Positions 42,114 to 50,789 are shown, counted from the first letter of the stretch. The stretch is 64,000 nt of DNA from JALOLV01 sp046295175 (GCA_046295175.1 JBKBNY010000005.1:355809-419808); one strand, 5' to 3'. Translations and numbers: made by a program. The notes: generated by a model from the letters alone, not told the origin.

Positions 42114-42797
42114 ATGAACTATCAACAAAAAGACAAAGCAAATACAACCTTTACGGGTATTTTTTTTATCACGGCGGCGGTTTCTTCTATCATTGGTCTA
42201 AAACTCTACGACCCTATTTTGGTCGATAACGATTTTATCACTTTGGCGGCTCAACACCGCAATTCTATCATTTTTGGGGCTGTCAATGAGCTTATTCTCT
42301 GCGTTTCGGCAACGAGTACGGGGCTTTTGATGTACCCCTATCTAAAACGCTACAGCGAAAGCTTGGGTTTGGGTTATTTGAGTTTTAGGATGCTCGAAGT
42401 AGTCTTTATCATGATTGGACTCGTGGCGGTATTGGTGGTGCTATCTGTTAGTCAAAACTACGCAAATCAGAGCATCGAAAAATCTACCGCTACTTCGATT
42501 GGACTGGCATTTATCGCCGTCCACGACTGGACATTCATGCTGGGGCCAAACTTTATGCTGGCTATCAATACCTTTATTTACAGCTATGTTTTTTATAAAA
42601 CAATGCTCGTACCCCAAAAGCTGGCAACTCTCGGTCTGGTTTCGGCTTGCTTAATCATGGTTGCGGCACTGCTCGAAATGTTTGGAGTCATTGAGCAGTT
42701 ATCCACTTGGGGGATTTCTCTGGCTTTACCCATTGCCATTTACGAGATGTCGTTGGCAATTTGGCTGATTCGGAAGGGTTTTAAGATAGATTTTTAA
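42114..42797 (+). CDS. DUF4386 family membrane protein
   Basis: About 227 aa from the ATG at 42114 (MNYQQKDKANTTF); the earlier in-frame start adds an unlikely soluble leader. Six hydrophobic segments are seen, including FFITAAVSSIIGL, NELILCVSATSTGLLMYPYL and MLEVVFIMIGLVAVLVVLSV, with a conserved HDWTFMLGPNFML. This is the DUF4386 layout; function is unknown. A Crp-like regulator gene precedes it, a pairing seen in other Bacteroidota. Confidence 0.8.
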   Translation: MNYQQKDKANTTFTGIFFITAAVSSIIGLKLYDPILVDNDFITLAAQHRNSIIFGAVNELILCVSATSTGLLMYPYLKRYSESLGLGYLSFRMLEVVFIMIGLVAVLVVLSVSQNYANQSIEKSTATSIGLAFIAVHDWTFMLGPNFMLAINTFIYSYVFYKTMLVPQKLATLGLVSACLIMVAALLEMFGVIEQLSTWGISLALPIAIYEMSLAIWLIRKGFKIDF

Positions 42798-42839
42798 AAA
42801 ATTCTTAGTTTTTTGTTGGAGGATAATTTTAAAACTATT

Positions 42840-42858
42840 TACTTTGAATTACAAAGTA
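42840..42858. promoter_or_regulatory. Perfect dyad operator before a small membrane protein gene
   Basis: TACTTTG-AATTA-CAAAGTA is a perfect 7-5-7 dyad that touches the promoter-like box at 42857-42864, so it is a likely repressor site. The regulator is not identified; the nearby Crp-like protein is one candidate. Confidence 0.5.
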
Positions 42859-42864
42859 CTTTTG
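42857..42864 (+). promoter_or_regulatory. Promoter -7 element of the 97-aa membrane protein gene
   Basis: TACTTTTG matches TAnnTTTG; ATG follows at 42884. It overlaps the right end of the dyad. Confidence 0.4.
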
Positions 42865-42883
42865 AATAATAAATTTTAAAATT

Positions 42884-43177
42884 ATGATAGCTAAAAACAA
42901 CCGACTAACGATTATTCTGGCAATTGCAGGTTTAATATTATTATTGCCGCTCGTGGCAATGCAGTTTACCAACGAAGTCAAATGGTCAATCTCCGATTTC
43001 ATCATCGCGGGCTGTTTACTTTTCGGAACTGGTGCCGCCATCGAATTCACATTACGCAAAATCAAACAATTAAACTATCAAGTATTGGCGGTTGCGGCCA
43101 TTCTATTAGTATTGTTGCTGATTTGGGCCGAATTGGCGGTTGGCATTTTACCGAACGTCGGCCGCCTCACCCTCTAA
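42884..43177 (+). CDS. Small membrane protein with a repeat-derived C-terminus
   Basis: 97 aa with three hydrophobic segments (about 8-25, 38-55 and 67-87). The last span ends WAELAVGI, after which the frame enters an intergenic palindromic repeat at 43165 that supplies the final residues GRLTL and the stop. Relatives, as I recall them, usually continue with a short Gly/Phe-rich tail, so the natural end seems replaced. Function unknown. A dyad and promoter-like box lie upstream. Confidence 0.6.
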   Translation: MIAKNNRLTIILAIAGLILLLPLVAMQFTNEVKWSISDFIIAGCLLFGTGAAIEFTLRKIKQLNYQVLAVAAILLVLLLIWAELAVGILPNVGRLTL

Positions 43178-43262
43178 ATCTCCCTCTCCTACAAGGAGAG
43201 GGAGACTTTTGCCCTTCTCCTCTGAGGAGAAGGTCGGACCGCCGATGCGGTTGGGATGAGGT
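43165..43262. repeat. CCTC/GAGG palindromic repeat, full copy
   Basis: Begins CCTCACCC and ends GGGATGAGGT, with two internal hairpins (CTCTCC-TACAA-GGAGAG and CTTCTCC-TCTGA-GGAGAAG). This copy has an extra GTCGGACCGCCGATGCGG segment. It overlaps the end of the 97-aa gene. Confidence 0.75.
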
Positions 43263-43334
43263 GTTTTAATTTTACAGAATATTATTTAGTTAGTTTTTCT
43301 TTTGAGACATCCTCTTTAAATAACTCTCAATCAA

Positions 43335-44264
43335 TTATTTAGCAGGAGTTAGGATAATGTTTCGGTACTCAATTGGTCCGTGGTCGCCTTGAAACATAAT
43401 CGGACCAGCTTCGGCCTCGTTGCTGTCAATGGCTCCGCCTGTAATACCCGGAATCTCGTTTTTGTAAATAATCGTTTTTCCGTTCAAAACCACCGTTACG
43501 ACTCTACCCACCAGCGTAATATCAAAACTTTGCCATTCGCCAGCTTCTTTGGCGGGGAGTTCTAAAGGCTGAATAAATCCGTAAATTGCCCCCAAATCGC
43601 CCAACGAAGGCTCTTTTCCTTTGCTATCCATGATTTGCACCTCATAGCGTCCACGCAAGTACACGCCGCTATTGCTACCTTTTGGCACTCTGAATTCTAC
43701 GTGCAATTTGAAATCATTGAATTTTGCCGTTGTTCTGATATTCGCCCCCGATTTAGGGCTTTTCATTACGCCATTTTCTACAATCCACTGGTTGGCATTT
43801 CCGAAAGTATCCCATCCGTTTAGGTTTTTGCCATTGAATAACTTAATCGGAGTTCCCCAAACTGGTGTTTTAGATTTTATCAATCGTGGAGCCCTCACCC
43901 CTACCCAATTCACAACTTCGCCGTTGGGCATATTCATTGTACCCGTCAAAATATCGTTTTCGAGTTTGGCTTCAACCACGAGGTCTTTTTCTTGGCTTTC
44001 CCATTGCGGCGGAATCGAGAACGACATCTTGTTATCGTTGAAATAAATCCGAGAGATAGGTCTGGCACTTCCGCCATCGGCCACAAAACGACCATTGAGG
44101 TATTTTACACCCGAATGTGTTACCTCCAACCACGAAGGTACTTTTCTATCGCCACGGGTCACGGTTATGTCCCAACGCCCTTCGATGTGCTGTGCGATTG
44201 TAGATTTGCCCGAAAAAAGCAATATTGCTACAAGTAAGTAAAAAGTTTTAAGGTTATTTTTCAT
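43335..44264 (-). CDS. Secreted DUF1080 (3-keto-disaccharide hydrolase-like) protein
   Basis: 309 aa with a signal peptide (about 1-25, ending TIAQ). An N-terminal beta region of about 110 aa (IEGRWDITVTRGDRKVPSWL) precedes the DUF1080 jelly roll: TPIKLFNGKNLNGWDTFG, VENGVMKSPKSG, FRVPKGSNSGVYLRGRYEVQI and a C-terminal GPIMFQGDHGPIEYRNI. The family includes enzymes hydrolysing 3-ketoglycosides and many uncharacterised sugar-binding proteins. The gene stands alone between two repeat elements. Confidence 0.85.
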   Translation of the reverse strand: MKNNLKTFYLLVAILLFSGKSTIAQHIEGRWDITVTRGDRKVPSWLEVTHSGVKYLNGRFVADGGSARPISRIYFNDNKMSFSIPPQWESQEKDLVVEAKLENDILTGTMNMPNGEVVNWVGVRAPRLIKSKTPVWGTPIKLFNGKNLNGWDTFGNANQWIVENGVMKSPKSGANIRTTAKFNDFKLHVEFRVPKGSNSGVYLRGRYEVQIMDSKGKEPSLGDLGAIYGFIQPLELPAKEAGEWQSFDITLVGRVVTVVLNGKTIIYKNEIPGITGGAIDSNEAEAGPIMFQGDHGPIEYRNIILTPAK

Positions 44265-44574
44265 TTTATCTTATTGATATTGAAGGTTGATAATTAAATC
44301 GAATGCAATAATAAACCCTTTATCGACCTTTTCAAAAATAAGAAGCTGTTTGAGTTAAGTTTTTTGGTTGTTTGACACTTTTTGTGAATAATCTCAACCC
44401 CAGCCCTTCTCCACAGGAGAAGGGGGCAAAAGTCCTCTCCTCTGGAGAGGATTTAGGTGAGGTTTTTTGACCTCCATAAGAATTGTCAGAAAACCAGTTT
44501 TATGAAACAAGATGGACTAATTTTTGACAAAACAAGATTAACTCAAGCAGTTTCTAAGATAAAATAAAAAATAT
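44265..44574. other. 310-bp intergenic region with one palindromic repeat
   Basis: It holds the repeat copy at 44392-44464; the rest is AT-rich without a coding frame or clear promoter. Confidence 0.5.
44392..44464. repeat. CCTC/GAGG palindromic repeat, reverse orientation
   Basis: CTCAACCCCAGCCCTTCTCC, a hairpin (CTTCTCC-ACA-GGAGAAG), a second hairpin (CCTCTCC-TCT-GGAGAGG) and TTAGGTGAGG. It is the same element as at 43165 and 52389 in the opposite direction. Confidence 0.7.
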
Positions 44575-45933
44575 TTAGTCTGCCTTTGAGATTTCTACCA
44601 CGGTAGATTTACCATTTTCACCGTATTTTTTGATGGCTTCCTTCGACGACAATCTAACAATATTGTATTTACTATCGGCCAATTTAATACTTCCGCCAAG
44701 TTTAAAAGGCACACCATCAATCACCAAATAACCTACCTCACCCATAAATGAGAATTTGCCGATTCCTCCAAAATTACTCAATTCAAAGTTACCTCTTACC
44801 AACGCTCCCGACACATAAATTTTATTGTCTTCGTCAGACCAATGCAGCTTAGACGCATAAAAACTCCCCTTTGCTTCTTTTTTATCTTCATCGGCAATCG
44901 GTCTTATCGTTTGTTGTGTCTTAATTTCTTCGCTTGTGTAAGCAGTGAAAAAGTTTTTCGGTAAAGTAGAAGAATCGGCAGCCAATACCGACCCTGCCAA
45001 AAATAAACTTCTGATAGTGCTAATATTTTTCATTTCATCAAAATTTTTAATGTTTTCATCAGGTATGATGGCATTTTCAGAAATGGTGTCACTTGTTATT
45101 GAAGTTTTTTTTGGATTCTCGATTTTTACCGAATCCTCTTTGGGTTTATCAACAGATAAAACCTCAATTGTTTTCTGCTCGATTTGGCTAATTTGCTTGG
45201 GTGGAGACTGAACAAGCAAAGCGGTGAGACCAACCAAACTTATCGACCCAATTGTAGCAATCAAACTTGTACTAAAATAGGTTTGAGGTACAACCAACGC
45301 CTGAACCTCGGCCGATTCTAAAGCAAGAGTATTCTGTGGTTGGATAATCAAATCGCGTAAGTTTTTCTTGAAAAACCAATCAACATTAAACAACTTGAAA
45401 GGGAGAAAAAACCAAAAAAATGCTCTTTTTTTATCTTTATTTTCCTCTAAGTTGTTGATTAACAACTCTCTCAGCTTCTTCCTTGCCCTTGCCAAGTGCG
45501 ACTTAGAAGTACCTTCGCTAATGCCTAATTCGTTACCGATTTGGGCGTGGGTATAGTTATCAATTACGTAGAGATTAAACACCAACCGATGATGCTCGGG
45601 CAGTAGATTAATGGTATTCAGCAGCTCGGTTTCGGTAAATGATAGGTATTCTTCGCTGTGGTTTTCGTCTTGGATTTCGGCAAAAGTACTGTATTCTTCG
45701 ATGTATTTTTGTCGGTTTTGTTCTCTCAAATGCTGCAAAGCTACATTGACAGCAATACGCCGCAACCAAGCCTCAAAAGGGCCTTTGTTTTCAAAACTCG
45801 AAAATTTATCAATCGCAATCAAAAACGCATCATGAGCCAAGTCTTCGGCAACCTGCCTATCTTGGGTATATCTTCGGCATATCCCAATCATTTTGGCAAT
45901 ATTTTGTTTGTAAGTTGTTTCCCAAAAATTCAT
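44575..45933 (-). CDS. ECF sigma factor fused to a membrane anchor and plug-like C-terminal domain
   Basis: 452 aa, more than twice the usual ECF size. Residues 8-75 are sigma region 2 (RQVAEDLAHDAFLIAIDKF and FEAWLRRIAVNVALQHLR) and 102-160 region 4 (LLPEHHRLVFNLYVIDNYTH and ELGISEGTSKSHLARARKKL). A single membrane span lies at about 222-241 (STSLIATIGSISLVGLTALL). The remaining 200 residues would be periplasmic, ending in a domain with VIDGVPFKLGG and RLSSKEAIKKYGENGKSTVV. That end resembles the tail of the 681-aa M56 protein in this window (SEEAIKKFGEKGKHGVV). The sigma factor is therefore membrane-tethered, perhaps released by proteolysis (inference). Confidence 0.82.
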   Translation of the reverse strand: MNFWETTYKQNIAKMIGICRRYTQDRQVAEDLAHDAFLIAIDKFSSFENKGPFEAWLRRIAVNVALQHLREQNRQKYIEEYSTFAEIQDENHSEEYLSFTETELLNTINLLPEHHRLVFNLYVIDNYTHAQIGNELGISEGTSKSHLARARKKLRELLINNLEENKDKKRAFFWFFLPFKLFNVDWFFKKNLRDLIIQPQNTLALESAEVQALVVPQTYFSTSLIATIGSISLVGLTALLVQSPPKQISQIEQKTIEVLSVDKPKEDSVKIENPKKTSITSDTISENAIIPDENIKNFDEMKNISTIRSLFLAGSVLAADSSTLPKNFFTAYTSEEIKTQQTIRPIADEDKKEAKGSFYASKLHWSDEDNKIYVSGALVRGNFELSNFGGIGKFSFMGEVGYLVIDGVPFKLGGSIKLADSKYNIVRLSSKEAIKKYGENGKSTVVEISKAD

Positions 45934-46044
45934 TGTGAGTTAAAATCTAAAGAATTTATACCCTATGATGCACATTATTTGAATCGGTGGCAGCTAAAAT
46001 CCAAAAAAATAACTAAAATTGTTAAAAATAAGCACAAATATAAA

Positions 46045-46395
46045 ATGATAACATCGGTAGTACCCAAGCTCCCATTTATTGACAAACAAAAAACGATTGA
46101 TTTTTACGTAAATCAACTGGGTTTTACGCTCAGTTCAGATTACGGTGAATATTTTATCATTGAGGCAGATGCCGCCGAATTGCATTTTTTTCATCACCCA
46201 AAACTACGCCCTGCTGCTTCGCATTTTATGATTTATGTGAGGATTGATGACAGAATCAGAGATTTCTACCAAAATCTGTTATCGAAAAACGTAGCAATGA
46301 TAGCACCTCTCGAAACAAAACCGTGGGGTCAAACCGAATTTGCTCTCACCGACCCCAACGGCACATTGCTTACATTCGGACAAGCCAATTATTGA
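46045..46395 (+). CDS. VOC family protein (glyoxalase/bleomycin-resistance fold)
   Basis: 116 aa from the ATG at 46045; the open frame extends upstream but only through the divergent sigma gene. The fold is recognised by KLPFIDKQKTIDFYVNQLGF, YFIIEADAAELHFF and the closing WGQTEFALTDPNGTLLTFGQ. Candidate metal ligands are a His in ELHFFHH and the Glu of TEFALTDPNG. Bleomycin-resistance-type members bind drugs without catalysis; the ligand here is unknown. Confidence 0.8.
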   Translation: MITSVVPKLPFIDKQKTIDFYVNQLGFTLSSDYGEYFIIEADAAELHFFHHPKLRPAASHFMIYVRIDDRIRDFYQNLLSKNVAMIAPLETKPWGQTEFALTDPNGTLLTFGQANY

Positions 46396-46407
46396 TGAAA
46401 GATTAGA

Positions 46408-47574
46408 TTAAGCGTAAATTTTGTATTTCTCAATGACTTTTTGCCAATTTTGGGTATCGGTCAATGCTGTAATTTTCTGTAAAAACGAATCCCAAGGTAG
46501 TTCAAAAAGCGTTTCAGAATCCGAAATACCCGTTAATAAATCCATGTGCCGATTCCCACTCGGATTCGCCCTCGTTGGGTAAGGTTTCCATTCAAAACGA
46601 GCCGAAAATTGTTCTTTTATCGTTTTTATTAAGCATAATCCAGTCAAGGTAGGTTTATAAATCTCAGGATTTACAACATTTACTTTGATTCCAGAACAAA
46701 CTTCATCTTTAAACTTGCCTTCGGTAGGTGTGAATCGACAATACTGAAAATCAACGCCTTGCGAAATCTCCTCTAACTTTGATAAACCTAAACCCTCTAA
46801 CCAAGTAGCCCCAATCTGTAAAAACGGGGTCGAAGTCCCTCGCCCATCGCTCAAATTGGTAGCTTCGCAAAAGGCAGTTATCGGGTACGCAAGCATACAC
46901 GCCCACGATGCTATGGCTGGCGAAGTAGGCTGAAATGGTAGATTCCAGTCATTAAAAAACATATTTCTTTGCCAGTTTTTACAACCGATAATTCGTAAAT
47001 CGGCATTGATTTTTCTTTCTGAATTGAAGAATTTCGCCAATTCGCCCAAAGTACAACCGTGCCTTATCGGAACGTCCCACCGACCGATAAAAGACGAACA
47101 ATTTGATTCATCCAACATCGGCCCTTCGGTAGCTCCTGAAAGCGGATTTGGTCTATCCAAAACCACCAATTTCGTGTTGTTTTTTGCACATTCTTCCAGC
47201 ACATAAGAGAGCGTCCAGAGATAGGTGTAATACCTCAATCCAATATCGGCGATGTCAAAAAACACAGTATCAATATCGGCAAAATCTTCTTGAGTTGGGG
47301 CCAATTTATCACCGTAAAGACTTACTATTGGCAGTTTAGTAAGCAAATCTAATCCGTTAGGTATAAAGGCACCATCGGCACCTTTGGCCGAAATGCCATG
47401 TTCGGGCGAAAACAGTTTTCTAATATCGAACTTTGCCGCCAAAAGTGCCTCGCGAGAACGCACCCCCGATGCCGTATAGGCAGCATCGTTGGTAACTAAC
47501 CCAATTCTGCCAAACTCATCGGGTTTAGCATTGTCAATTAAATTATCTATCCCGAATTTTACACCAAATCTCAT
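46408..47574 (-). CDS. DUF1343 protein, NamZ-like exo-N-acetylmuramidase
   Basis: About 388 aa from the ATG at 47574 (MRFGVKFGID). Family words: RIGLVTNDAAYTASG, LFSPEHGISAKGADG, VSLYGDKLAPTQEDF, DTVFFDIADIGLRYYTYLWT, VVLDRPNPLSG and NLSDGRGTSTPFLQIGATWL. DUF1343 proteins such as Bacillus NamZ release N-acetylmuramic acid from peptidoglycan fragments. Most are exported; no signal peptide is visible here, so it may act on cytoplasmic muropeptides, or its start may be misjudged. Confidence 0.85.
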   Translation of the reverse strand: MRFGVKFGIDNLIDNAKPDEFGRIGLVTNDAAYTASGVRSREALLAAKFDIRKLFSPEHGISAKGADGAFIPNGLDLLTKLPIVSLYGDKLAPTQEDFADIDTVFFDIADIGLRYYTYLWTLSYVLEECAKNNTKLVVLDRPNPLSGATEGPMLDESNCSSFIGRWDVPIRHGCTLGELAKFFNSERKINADLRIIGCKNWQRNMFFNDWNLPFQPTSPAIASWACMLAYPITAFCEATNLSDGRGTSTPFLQIGATWLEGLGLSKLEEISQGVDFQYCRFTPTEGKFKDEVCSGIKVNVVNPEIYKPTLTGLCLIKTIKEQFSARFEWKPYPTRANPSGNRHMDLLTGISDSETLFELPWDSFLQKITALTDTQNWQKVIEKYKIYA

Positions 47575-47709
47575 AAAATCATTTTCTACAAAGATTGTGC
47601 TTTTTGAAAACTTTCGCAAAATCCTGATTGAAACAAAATTTATCCGCCAATCAACCGAACCATTTCTAAAAAAAAGATGTGTTCCTAATTAGGGAATCAT
47701 TCTAAAATT

Positions 47710-48234
47710 ATGACAAACTATTTTATTATTCCGGGTCTTGGCAATTCGGGCGAAGGGCATTGGCAAACGCATTTTGAGAATTCGGGCGATAATTTTATCA
47801 GAATCAATCAAAAAAGTTGGGATGAACCCGAATGTGAAGATTGGATTCAGAATATCGAAGCTGCCATCGCCGATTTTGAGCCTTCGACGGTTGTTTTGAT
47901 TGCTCATAGCTTGGGCTGTACGGCTGTGGCTCAATGGGCAAAGCGTTATAATAAGGCAATAAAAGGAGCATTATTGGTTGCCCCGAGCGATATTGAAAAC
48001 CCAGTTTATACTTTCCCGATGACGGGTTTCACACCGATTCCGTTAGAAAAACTACCTTTTAAGACAATTGTCGTAGCAAGTTCGGACGATGTATGGGTTT
48101 CGGAAGAACGAGCCAAGTTTTTTGCCGATGTTTGGGGTAGCGAATACATCAATATTGGCGAAGCAGGGCATATCAATGTAGCAGGTGGATACGGAGAATG
48201 GCCCGATGGCTTGCGGTTATTAGAGAGGTTTTAA
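47710..48234 (+). CDS. RBBP9/YdeN family alpha/beta hydrolase
   Basis: 174 aa, the usual size of this small serine hydrolase family. The N-terminus has PGLGNSGEGHWQTHFE, the nucleophile elbow is LIAHSLGCTA, the acid lies in SSDDVWVS and the His in GEAGHINVAGGYGEWPDG. Cytoplasmic; natural substrates are not known. It is divergent from the NamZ-like gene and not obviously in an operon. Confidence 0.87.
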   Translation: MTNYFIIPGLGNSGEGHWQTHFENSGDNFIRINQKSWDEPECEDWIQNIEAAIADFEPSTVVLIAHSLGCTAVAQWAKRYNKAIKGALLVAPSDIENPVYTFPMTGFTPIPLEKLPFKTIVVASSDDVWVSEERAKFFADVWGSEYINIGEAGHINVAGGYGEWPDGLRLLERF

Positions 48235-48274
48235 GATTGATTTTCGATAAAAAACAATGACTTTTGCCCTTTTT

Positions 48275-48967
48275 CTAATCTCCAAAACTATACAAAAACG
48301 GTGCTTTGTGTGCCGCACCTGAGTATTGTTTTTCGTGACGTTTCAAAATGCCCAAGCCAAGCATTTTACGTTGAAAAGTACCTCGATGGAGTTTTTCGCC
48401 GAGAATCGCCTCATATACTTTCTGTAATTCTTTCATCGTAAAAAGTTGCGGAAGCAGATTCATTCCTACCAATTTTCTTTCAAGATTATCACGTAGAGTT
48501 TGTAATGCCTTTGCAACAATCTCGGCATGGTCGAGCATCAAGTTGGGTAATTTATCAATCTCGTACCAATCGCACGAGTCTGATAAAGCATCGGGTGTAG
48601 GCACCACATCTTCATAATTGATTAAAGCATAATACGCCACCGAAACGAATCTATCCAAAAACCAAGGGTACTCTTCGAGCGAATGCCCATTGGCTTTCAT
48701 AATTGTCTCCATTACTTCGGGTTTATACCGAGCCACATCGCCAAAGGTATAAAACTGTTCGAGATAGATATTATCCAAACCAGTGCGTTCTTTCAAACCT
48801 CTTCGCACTGCATCATTTAAGTTTTCGTTCATTCGCACAAATCCCCCCGGTAAAGCAAATAAACCCGTATTATGGTACCTAATGATTAAGATTTTGAGTT
48901 TCTCTCCCGAAAAACCAAAAACTACCGAATCGTAGGCAATATGTTTTAAAAAATCGTTTGATTGCAT
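48275..48967 (-). CDS. Nudix-fold transcriptional regulator (NrtR/AraR-like)
   Basis: 230 aa. Residues 10-150 form a Nudix domain (VVFGFSGEKLKILIIRY, GLFALPGGFVRMNENLNDAV), but the catalytic box is degenerate: REXXEE is replaced by RRGLKER, so hydrolysis is unlikely. Residues 160-230 form a C-terminal winged helix (FTMKELQKVYEAILGEKLHRGTFQRKM). This is the structure of Nudix-related regulators such as NrtR and the Bacteroides AraR, which bind sugar or nucleotide effectors. It is transcribed away from the esterase locus, whose first gene carries a 23-bp dyad near its start. Regulation of that locus is a good inference. Confidence 0.85.
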   Translation of the reverse strand: MQSNDFLKHIAYDSVVFGFSGEKLKILIIRYHNTGLFALPGGFVRMNENLNDAVRRGLKERTGLDNIYLEQFYTFGDVARYKPEVMETIMKANGHSLEEYPWFLDRFVSVAYYALINYEDVVPTPDALSDSCDWYEIDKLPNLMLDHAEIVAKALQTLRDNLERKLVGMNLLPQLFTMKELQKVYEAILGEKLHRGTFQRKMLGLGILKRHEKQYSGAAHKAPFLYSFGD

Positions 48968-49016
48968 TGATGGCTTTTGTGACTGTATAAGTTGTTTTTG
49001 AGGTTAAATAATTGGG

Positions 49017-49024
49017 CAAAGATA
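49017..49024 (-). promoter_or_regulatory. Promoter -7 element of the Nudix regulator gene
   Basis: On the minus strand this reads TATCTTTG, matching TAnnTTTG; the start codon lies about 50 nt downstream. Confidence 0.45.
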
Positions 49025-49112
49025 AATCTGAAATCTACAATAAGTACCAATTAATCTACTGAATGTATAATTTTCTCAAAAATAAATAGGAATATTTTAA
49101 ATCACTAATTAA

Positions 49113-49135
49113 TATTGTCTCAAATTGCGACAATA
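49113..49135. promoter_or_regulatory. Perfect dyad upstream of the esterase locus, candidate Nudix-regulator operator
   Basis: TATTGTC-N9-GACAATA is a perfect 7-bp-arm dyad 21 bp before the first esterase start codon. Nudix-related regulators bind such dyads. Which regulator binds it is inference from position. Confidence 0.45.
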
Positions 49136-49156
49136 AAACAATTATTCTCAGAATCA

Positions 49157-50788
49157 ATGAAAAAAATAGTCTATTTATTCGCTCTAATTATGTTTTATAA
49201 TTCAGAGGTTTCGGCACAAAACACTAATTCTTTTTCGGTACAAACGACCATAGAAAATGGAGTTATTGAGGGAAACTACAATACTCACACAGGTATCCAA
49301 ACGTATTTCGGAATCCCATTTGCTAAACCACCTGTTGGCGAGTTGCGTTGGAAAGCTCCACAACCACTCGAAAACTGGAAAGGCGTAAAACAAACCAAAG
49401 AATTTGGTCCACGTCCGATGCAAACAATGGTTTTTGGCGATATGCAATCACGTTCAAACGGCGTAAGTGAAGACTGCCTGTATCTAAATGTTTGGACACC
49501 TGCAAAACGTAATTCAAAAGACTTACCCGTTTTGGTATATTTTTATGGTGGCGGAAACGTGGCTGGCGATGCCTCAGAGCCTCGTTATGATGGTGAAGCA
49601 ATGGCTAAGAAAGGCATTGTGGTTGTAACTTGTAATTATCGTTTAAATATTTTTGGATTTTTAGTTCACCCAGAACTGACGTCTGAATCGCCCTACAAAG
49701 CTTCTGGTAACTACGGAATGCTCGACCAAAATGCAGCCTTGAGATGGGTTCAGAAGAATATTGCAGCATTCGGTGGCGACCCTAAAAAAGTAACCATCGC
49801 AGGTGAGTCGGCGGGTTCGATTGGGGTTAGTTGCCAAATGGCATCTCCATTATCGAAAAATCTGATTGCGGGTGCAATTGGTGAAAGTGGTGCGGGAATC
49901 AATCCAACTATGGCCCCTGTTCCGTTAGCAGAAGGTGAAAAACAAGGCGTTGAGTTTTTGCAAAAGGCTGGTATTAAGTCGATTAAAGAGCTAAGAGCGA
50001 TGTCCACTCGTGAGATTTATGAAATTTACAATGAATCAAAACGTTTTGGTTTCCCGATAATCATTGATAATTATTTCTTACCAAAAACACTTCCGCAGAT
50101 TTTTGCAGCGAAAGAACAAGCACAAGTGCCGCTTCTTTTGGGTTGGAATTCGGCTGAGATTCCTGGTGGAGCATTTATGTTTGGAATGCCAAACACAACC
50201 GAAAACTTTATTACGAGAGTGAAAAAAGAGTATCCGAACGATGCCGAGGAAGTTTTGAAATTGTATCCGCATTCAAATCCTACTGAAGTTGAGCTTTCGG
50301 CAACGCAATTAGCTTCGGATAGATTTATTTCATATTCAACTTGGAAATGGTTCGATTTACACCGTAATAACTCTTCCCAACCAGTTTATCGCTATCTATA
50401 CAGCAAACTTCGTCCTGAATTGGTTGACAAAACCTTGGCATCTGGCTTGGCAGGTGGTACTGTTAGAGCCGATGGAAATACACCAAGACCAAAGGCTATC
50501 GGAGCACCTCACGCTTGCGAAATTGAATACGCAATGGGCAACCTCCCTTTAGTAAAAGACTACGCTTGGACAGCCGATGATTTCAAAGTATCGAACACCA
50601 TGCTGAATTATTTTGCCAATTTCATCAAAACAGGTAATCCGAACGGTGAAAAATTACCAGAATGGACAGTAGCCAAAGGTGGCGATACAACTCCTCCAGT
50701 AATGATTATTGATACAGAATCTCGTACCGAAAAATCGACCATTGATGCCCGCTACGAGTTTTTGGATAAGGCGTATAAGAATAAATAG
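49157..50788 (+). CDS. Secreted type-B carboxylesterase, first of three paralogues
   Basis: About 543 aa from the ATG at 49157, which starts a signal peptide (MKKIVYLFALIMFYNSEVSAQ). Family motifs: YFGIPFAKPPVGELRWKAP, EDCLYLNVWTPA, oxyanion YFYGGGN, nucleophile elbow IAGESAGSIG (Ser about 218), and the catalytic His region GAPHACEIEYAMGN. Type-B carboxylesterases hydrolyse a wide range of esters; exported bacterial ones act on plant or drug-like esters. Two paralogues follow at 53466 and 55249, and the locus also encodes other esterases. Substrate unknown. Confidence 0.88.
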   Translation: MKKIVYLFALIMFYNSEVSAQNTNSFSVQTTIENGVIEGNYNTHTGIQTYFGIPFAKPPVGELRWKAPQPLENWKGVKQTKEFGPRPMQTMVFGDMQSRSNGVSEDCLYLNVWTPAKRNSKDLPVLVYFYGGGNVAGDASEPRYDGEAMAKKGIVVVTCNYRLNIFGFLVHPELTSESPYKASGNYGMLDQNAALRWVQKNIAAFGGDPKKVTIAGESAGSIGVSCQMASPLSKNLIAGAIGESGAGINPTMAPVPLAEGEKQGVEFLQKAGIKSIKELRAMSTREIYEIYNESKRFGFPIIIDNYFLPKTLPQIFAAKEQAQVPLLLGWNSAEIPGGAFMFGMPNTTENFITRVKKEYPNDAEEVLKLYPHSNPTEVELSATQLASDRFISYSTWKWFDLHRNNSSQPVYRYLYSKLRPELVDKTLASGLAGGTVRADGNTPRPKAIGAPHACEIEYAMGNLPLVKDYAWTADDFKVSNTMLNYFANFIKTGNPNGEKLPEWTVAKGGDTTPPVMIIDTESRTEKSTIDARYEFLDKAYKNK

Positions 50789-50789
50789 G

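Noticed and set aside
45658..46044. Long N-terminal extension of the VOC gene
   Set aside because: The extension lies antisense to the sigma factor gene; the ATG at 46045 begins the recognisable fold.
48275..48967. Active Nudix hydrolase
   Set aside because: The catalytic REXXEE word is missing and a winged helix is attached, which points to a regulator.
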